Shown here piece after piece: positions 62,724-64,000 of a DNA stretch of 64,000 nucleotides. The stretch is from contig JAWKLD010000001.1 in assembly GCA_041392855.1 (NCBI GenBank), positions 2,032,001 to 2,096,000 of the forward strand, given 5' to 3'. Position 1 is the first letter of the stretch; every line of letters starts with the position of its first letter. The translations under genes were made by a program, and so were the position numbers. The notes beneath the pieces are model-generated. The model was not told where the DNA came from, ran no database searches, and was given only the letters and a program-made list of their open reading frames with translations. The DNA is from Flavipsychrobacter sp. (GTDB taxonomy: Bacteria > Bacteroidota > Bacteroidia > Chitinophagales > Chitinophagaceae).

Positions 62724-63077
62724 ATGGCAACAGAAAATCTACAGAGCTATGAGCTTATGATCATCTTCACGCCTGTATTAGCTGAAGATGAGTACAAAGC
62801 TGCTCAACAAAACCTTGCTGATTTCATTAAAGAAAACGGTGGAGAGGTAACACACCAAAACGCTTGGGGGCTTCGCTCACTTGCTTATCCAATCAATAAA
62901 AAGACTACAGGTTTGTACTGGGTAATTGAATACAGTGCACCAGCAGACCTAAATGCAAAAATGGAGATTCAAATGAACCGTGACGAAAACGTTATGCGTC
63001 ATATGATCACTCGTTTGGATAAGTATGCAGTTGCTTACAATGAAAAGCGTCGTAACAAATTAGCGGAAAACGCTTAA
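62724..63077 (+). CDS. rpsF: 30S ribosomal protein S6
   Basis: 117 aa. YELMIIFTPVLAEDEYKAAQ opens the typical S6 fold, and LRSLAYPINKKTTGLYWVIEY and RDENVMRHMITRLDKYAV complete it. First gene of the S6-S18-L9 operon. It binds S18 in the platform of the 30S subunit. The leader hairpin just upstream may be bound by S6:S18 for feedback control. Confidence 0.96.
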   Translation: MATENLQSYELMIIFTPVLAEDEYKAAQQNLADFIKENGGEVTHQNAWGLRSLAYPINKKTTGLYWVIEYSAPADLNAKMEIQMNRDENVMRHMITRLDKYAVAYNEKRRNKLAENA

Positions 63078-63113
63078 TTAAAACCTTCCACCACTCAATT
63101 AAAAAATTAAACA

Positions 63114-63380
63114 ATGGCAAGAAATAACGAAATAAAATTCCTTACTTCTACCCGTGTTGAGAAGCGTCAAAAGAAATATTGTCGTTTCAAGAAAATGGGT
63201 ATCAAGTATATTGATTATAAGGATGGCGAATTCCTTAAGAAATTCTTGAATGATCAAGGTAAAATGCTTCCTCGTCGTATTACTGGTAACTCTCTAAAGT
63301 ATCAGCGTAAGGTAGCACAAGCAATAAAAAAGGCACGCCAAATGGCTATCTTGCCTTATGTAACTGACCTTTTAAAGTAA
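63114..63380 (+). CDS. rpsR: 30S ribosomal protein S18
   Basis: 88 aa. KYCRFKKMGIKYIDYKDGEFLKKFLNDQGKMLPRRITGNSLKYQRKVAQAIKKARQMA-type sequence is the S18 signature, seen here in parts YIDYKDGEFLKKFLND and LPRRITGNSLKYQRKV. It lies 36 bp after rpsF and 8 bp before rplI, in the usual order. Confidence 0.96.
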   Translation: MARNNEIKFLTSTRVEKRQKKYCRFKKMGIKYIDYKDGEFLKKFLNDQGKMLPRRITGNSLKYQRKVAQAIKKARQMAILPYVTDLLK

Positions 63381-63388
63381 AATAAGCC

Positions 63389-63835
63389 ATGCAAGTAATT
63401 CTAATAAAAGACGTAGATAATTTGGGCGGCGCCCACGAATTGGTAGAAGTAAAGCCTGGTTATGCTCGCAACTTCTTGATACCACAGAAATATGCTATCG
63501 AAGCAAGCCAATCTAATTTAAAGATATTAGGTGAGCGTAAAAAGCAAATGGAAAAGCGTGAAGCGGCTCTATTAGCTGAAATAGCGAAAGTAAGAGCAGT
63601 ACTATCTGAAAGCCCAGTAAAAATTGGTGCTAAGTTGGGTACTACTGGAAAAATCTTTGGTTCTGTAACTTCTATACAACTTGGTCGCGCTATACGCGAG
63701 CAAAAAGGATATGAGATCGATCGTCGCCGTATTAACATACTAGACGAGATCAAAGAAGCTGGTACTTTCAAAGCACAAATCGACTTTGGTAAAGACAACA
63801 TCGTTGATATGGAGTTTGAAGTTGTAGGAGAATAA
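63389..63835 (+). CDS. rplI: 50S ribosomal protein L9
   Basis: 148 aa. The N-terminal domain has VEVKPGYARNFLIPQKYAIEA, the central helix has ERKKQMEKREAALLAEIAKV, and the C-terminal domain has IFGSVTSIQLGRAI. Last gene of the rpsF-rpsR-rplI operon, followed by a strong terminator. Confidence 0.96.
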   Translation: MQVILIKDVDNLGGAHELVEVKPGYARNFLIPQKYAIEASQSNLKILGERKKQMEKREAALLAEIAKVRAVLSESPVKIGAKLGTTGKIFGSVTSIQLGRAIREQKGYEIDRRRINILDEIKEAGTFKAQIDFGKDNIVDMEFEVVGE

Positions 63836-63859
63836 TTAATATTCTTACTTGATATAAAT

Positions 63860-63896
63860 AGAAAGGGGTTGCAGCAAGCAATCCCTTTCTATTTTA
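63860..63896 (+). terminator. Terminator of the rpsF-rpsR-rplI operon
   Basis: A 13-bp stem (63860-63872 with 63878-63890, one G-T pair), loop of 5 nt, then ATTTTATT. The remaining bases to 64000 show no gene. Confidence 0.85.
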
Positions 63897-64000
63897 TTAC
63901 ATGTTTACTACCTAATATTTAGAAGACTAAAGTATATTGCAACATTCAAAAGGATACCTTGTATAAGATATCTATGACCTAAAGAACTAAATTGACTAAT

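Noticed and set aside
1..64000. CRISPR arrays, rRNA genes, prophage structural genes
   Set aside because: Looked for regular short repeats, rRNA-like sequence and capsid or tail proteins; none were seen.

Overview
The window is a Bacteroidota chromosome segment, most likely Chitinophagaceae or a close relative. Supporting signs are AT-rich DNA, promoters of the TTTG-N19-TAnnTTTG type, few Shine-Dalgarno sequences in the backbone genes, an ECF sigma/FecR/STN/TonB-receptor cluster, and generally Bacteroidota-like proteins. Genus cannot be fixed from sequence alone.

Left backbone (1-2507): a minus-strand NAD-themed run pnuC, nadR-like kinase, yciO/sua5-like, and the 5' part of ligA, followed by tRNA-Phe(GAA) on the plus strand.

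Integrated island (2508-47504): the 3' 46 bp of tRNA-Phe recurs exactly at 43985-44030 and its last 40 bp again at 47465-47504, so two elements sit in tandem. Element 1 (about 41.5 kb) carries its tyrosine integrase just inside the middle att copy. It is a composite: an IetAS-type ATPase/subtilase pair and a TIR-TPR protein; a module with a second tyrosine integrase, small regulators, a primase-like protein, a cytosine methyltransferase with a striking second reading frame, and ArdC antirestriction; a mobilization module (MobF relaxase, coupling protein, membrane partner, oriT-like inverted repeat) with no type IV secretion apparatus; two lipoproteins and a serine recombinase; defence-like cargo (Abi-like protein, HNH plus PD-(D/E)XK pair); RadC; a SRAP/ImuA/ImuB/DnaE2 mutagenesis cassette; and a tightly overlapping GHKL-ATPase / STAS-like-PRTase / metallophosphoesterase-PRTase operon followed by a DUF4365 protein. 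Element 2 (about 3.5 kb) has four cargo genes and no recombinase, so it looks like a cis-mobilizable or decayed element. Each att copy is followed by its own hairpin terminator, so each insertion has replaced the terminator of the tRNA gene.

Right backbone (47505-64000): FMN reductase; an ECF sigma - FecR - STN/repeat protein - repeat protein - TonB receptor - DUF2807 lipoprotein cluster; NfeD/SPFH membrane pair; aat; tex; a HEAT-like protein; a MOCOS-like aminotransferase; and the rpsF-rpsR-rplI ribosomal operon with a candidate S6:S18-type leader.

The best candidate for an undescribed system is the three-gene operon at 37411-41472. Other strong leads are the two-frame methyltransferase gene, a short orphan RNA with promoter and terminator at about 23237-23303, and the tandem att/terminator-swapping architecture. 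No CRISPR array or rRNA gene was seen.
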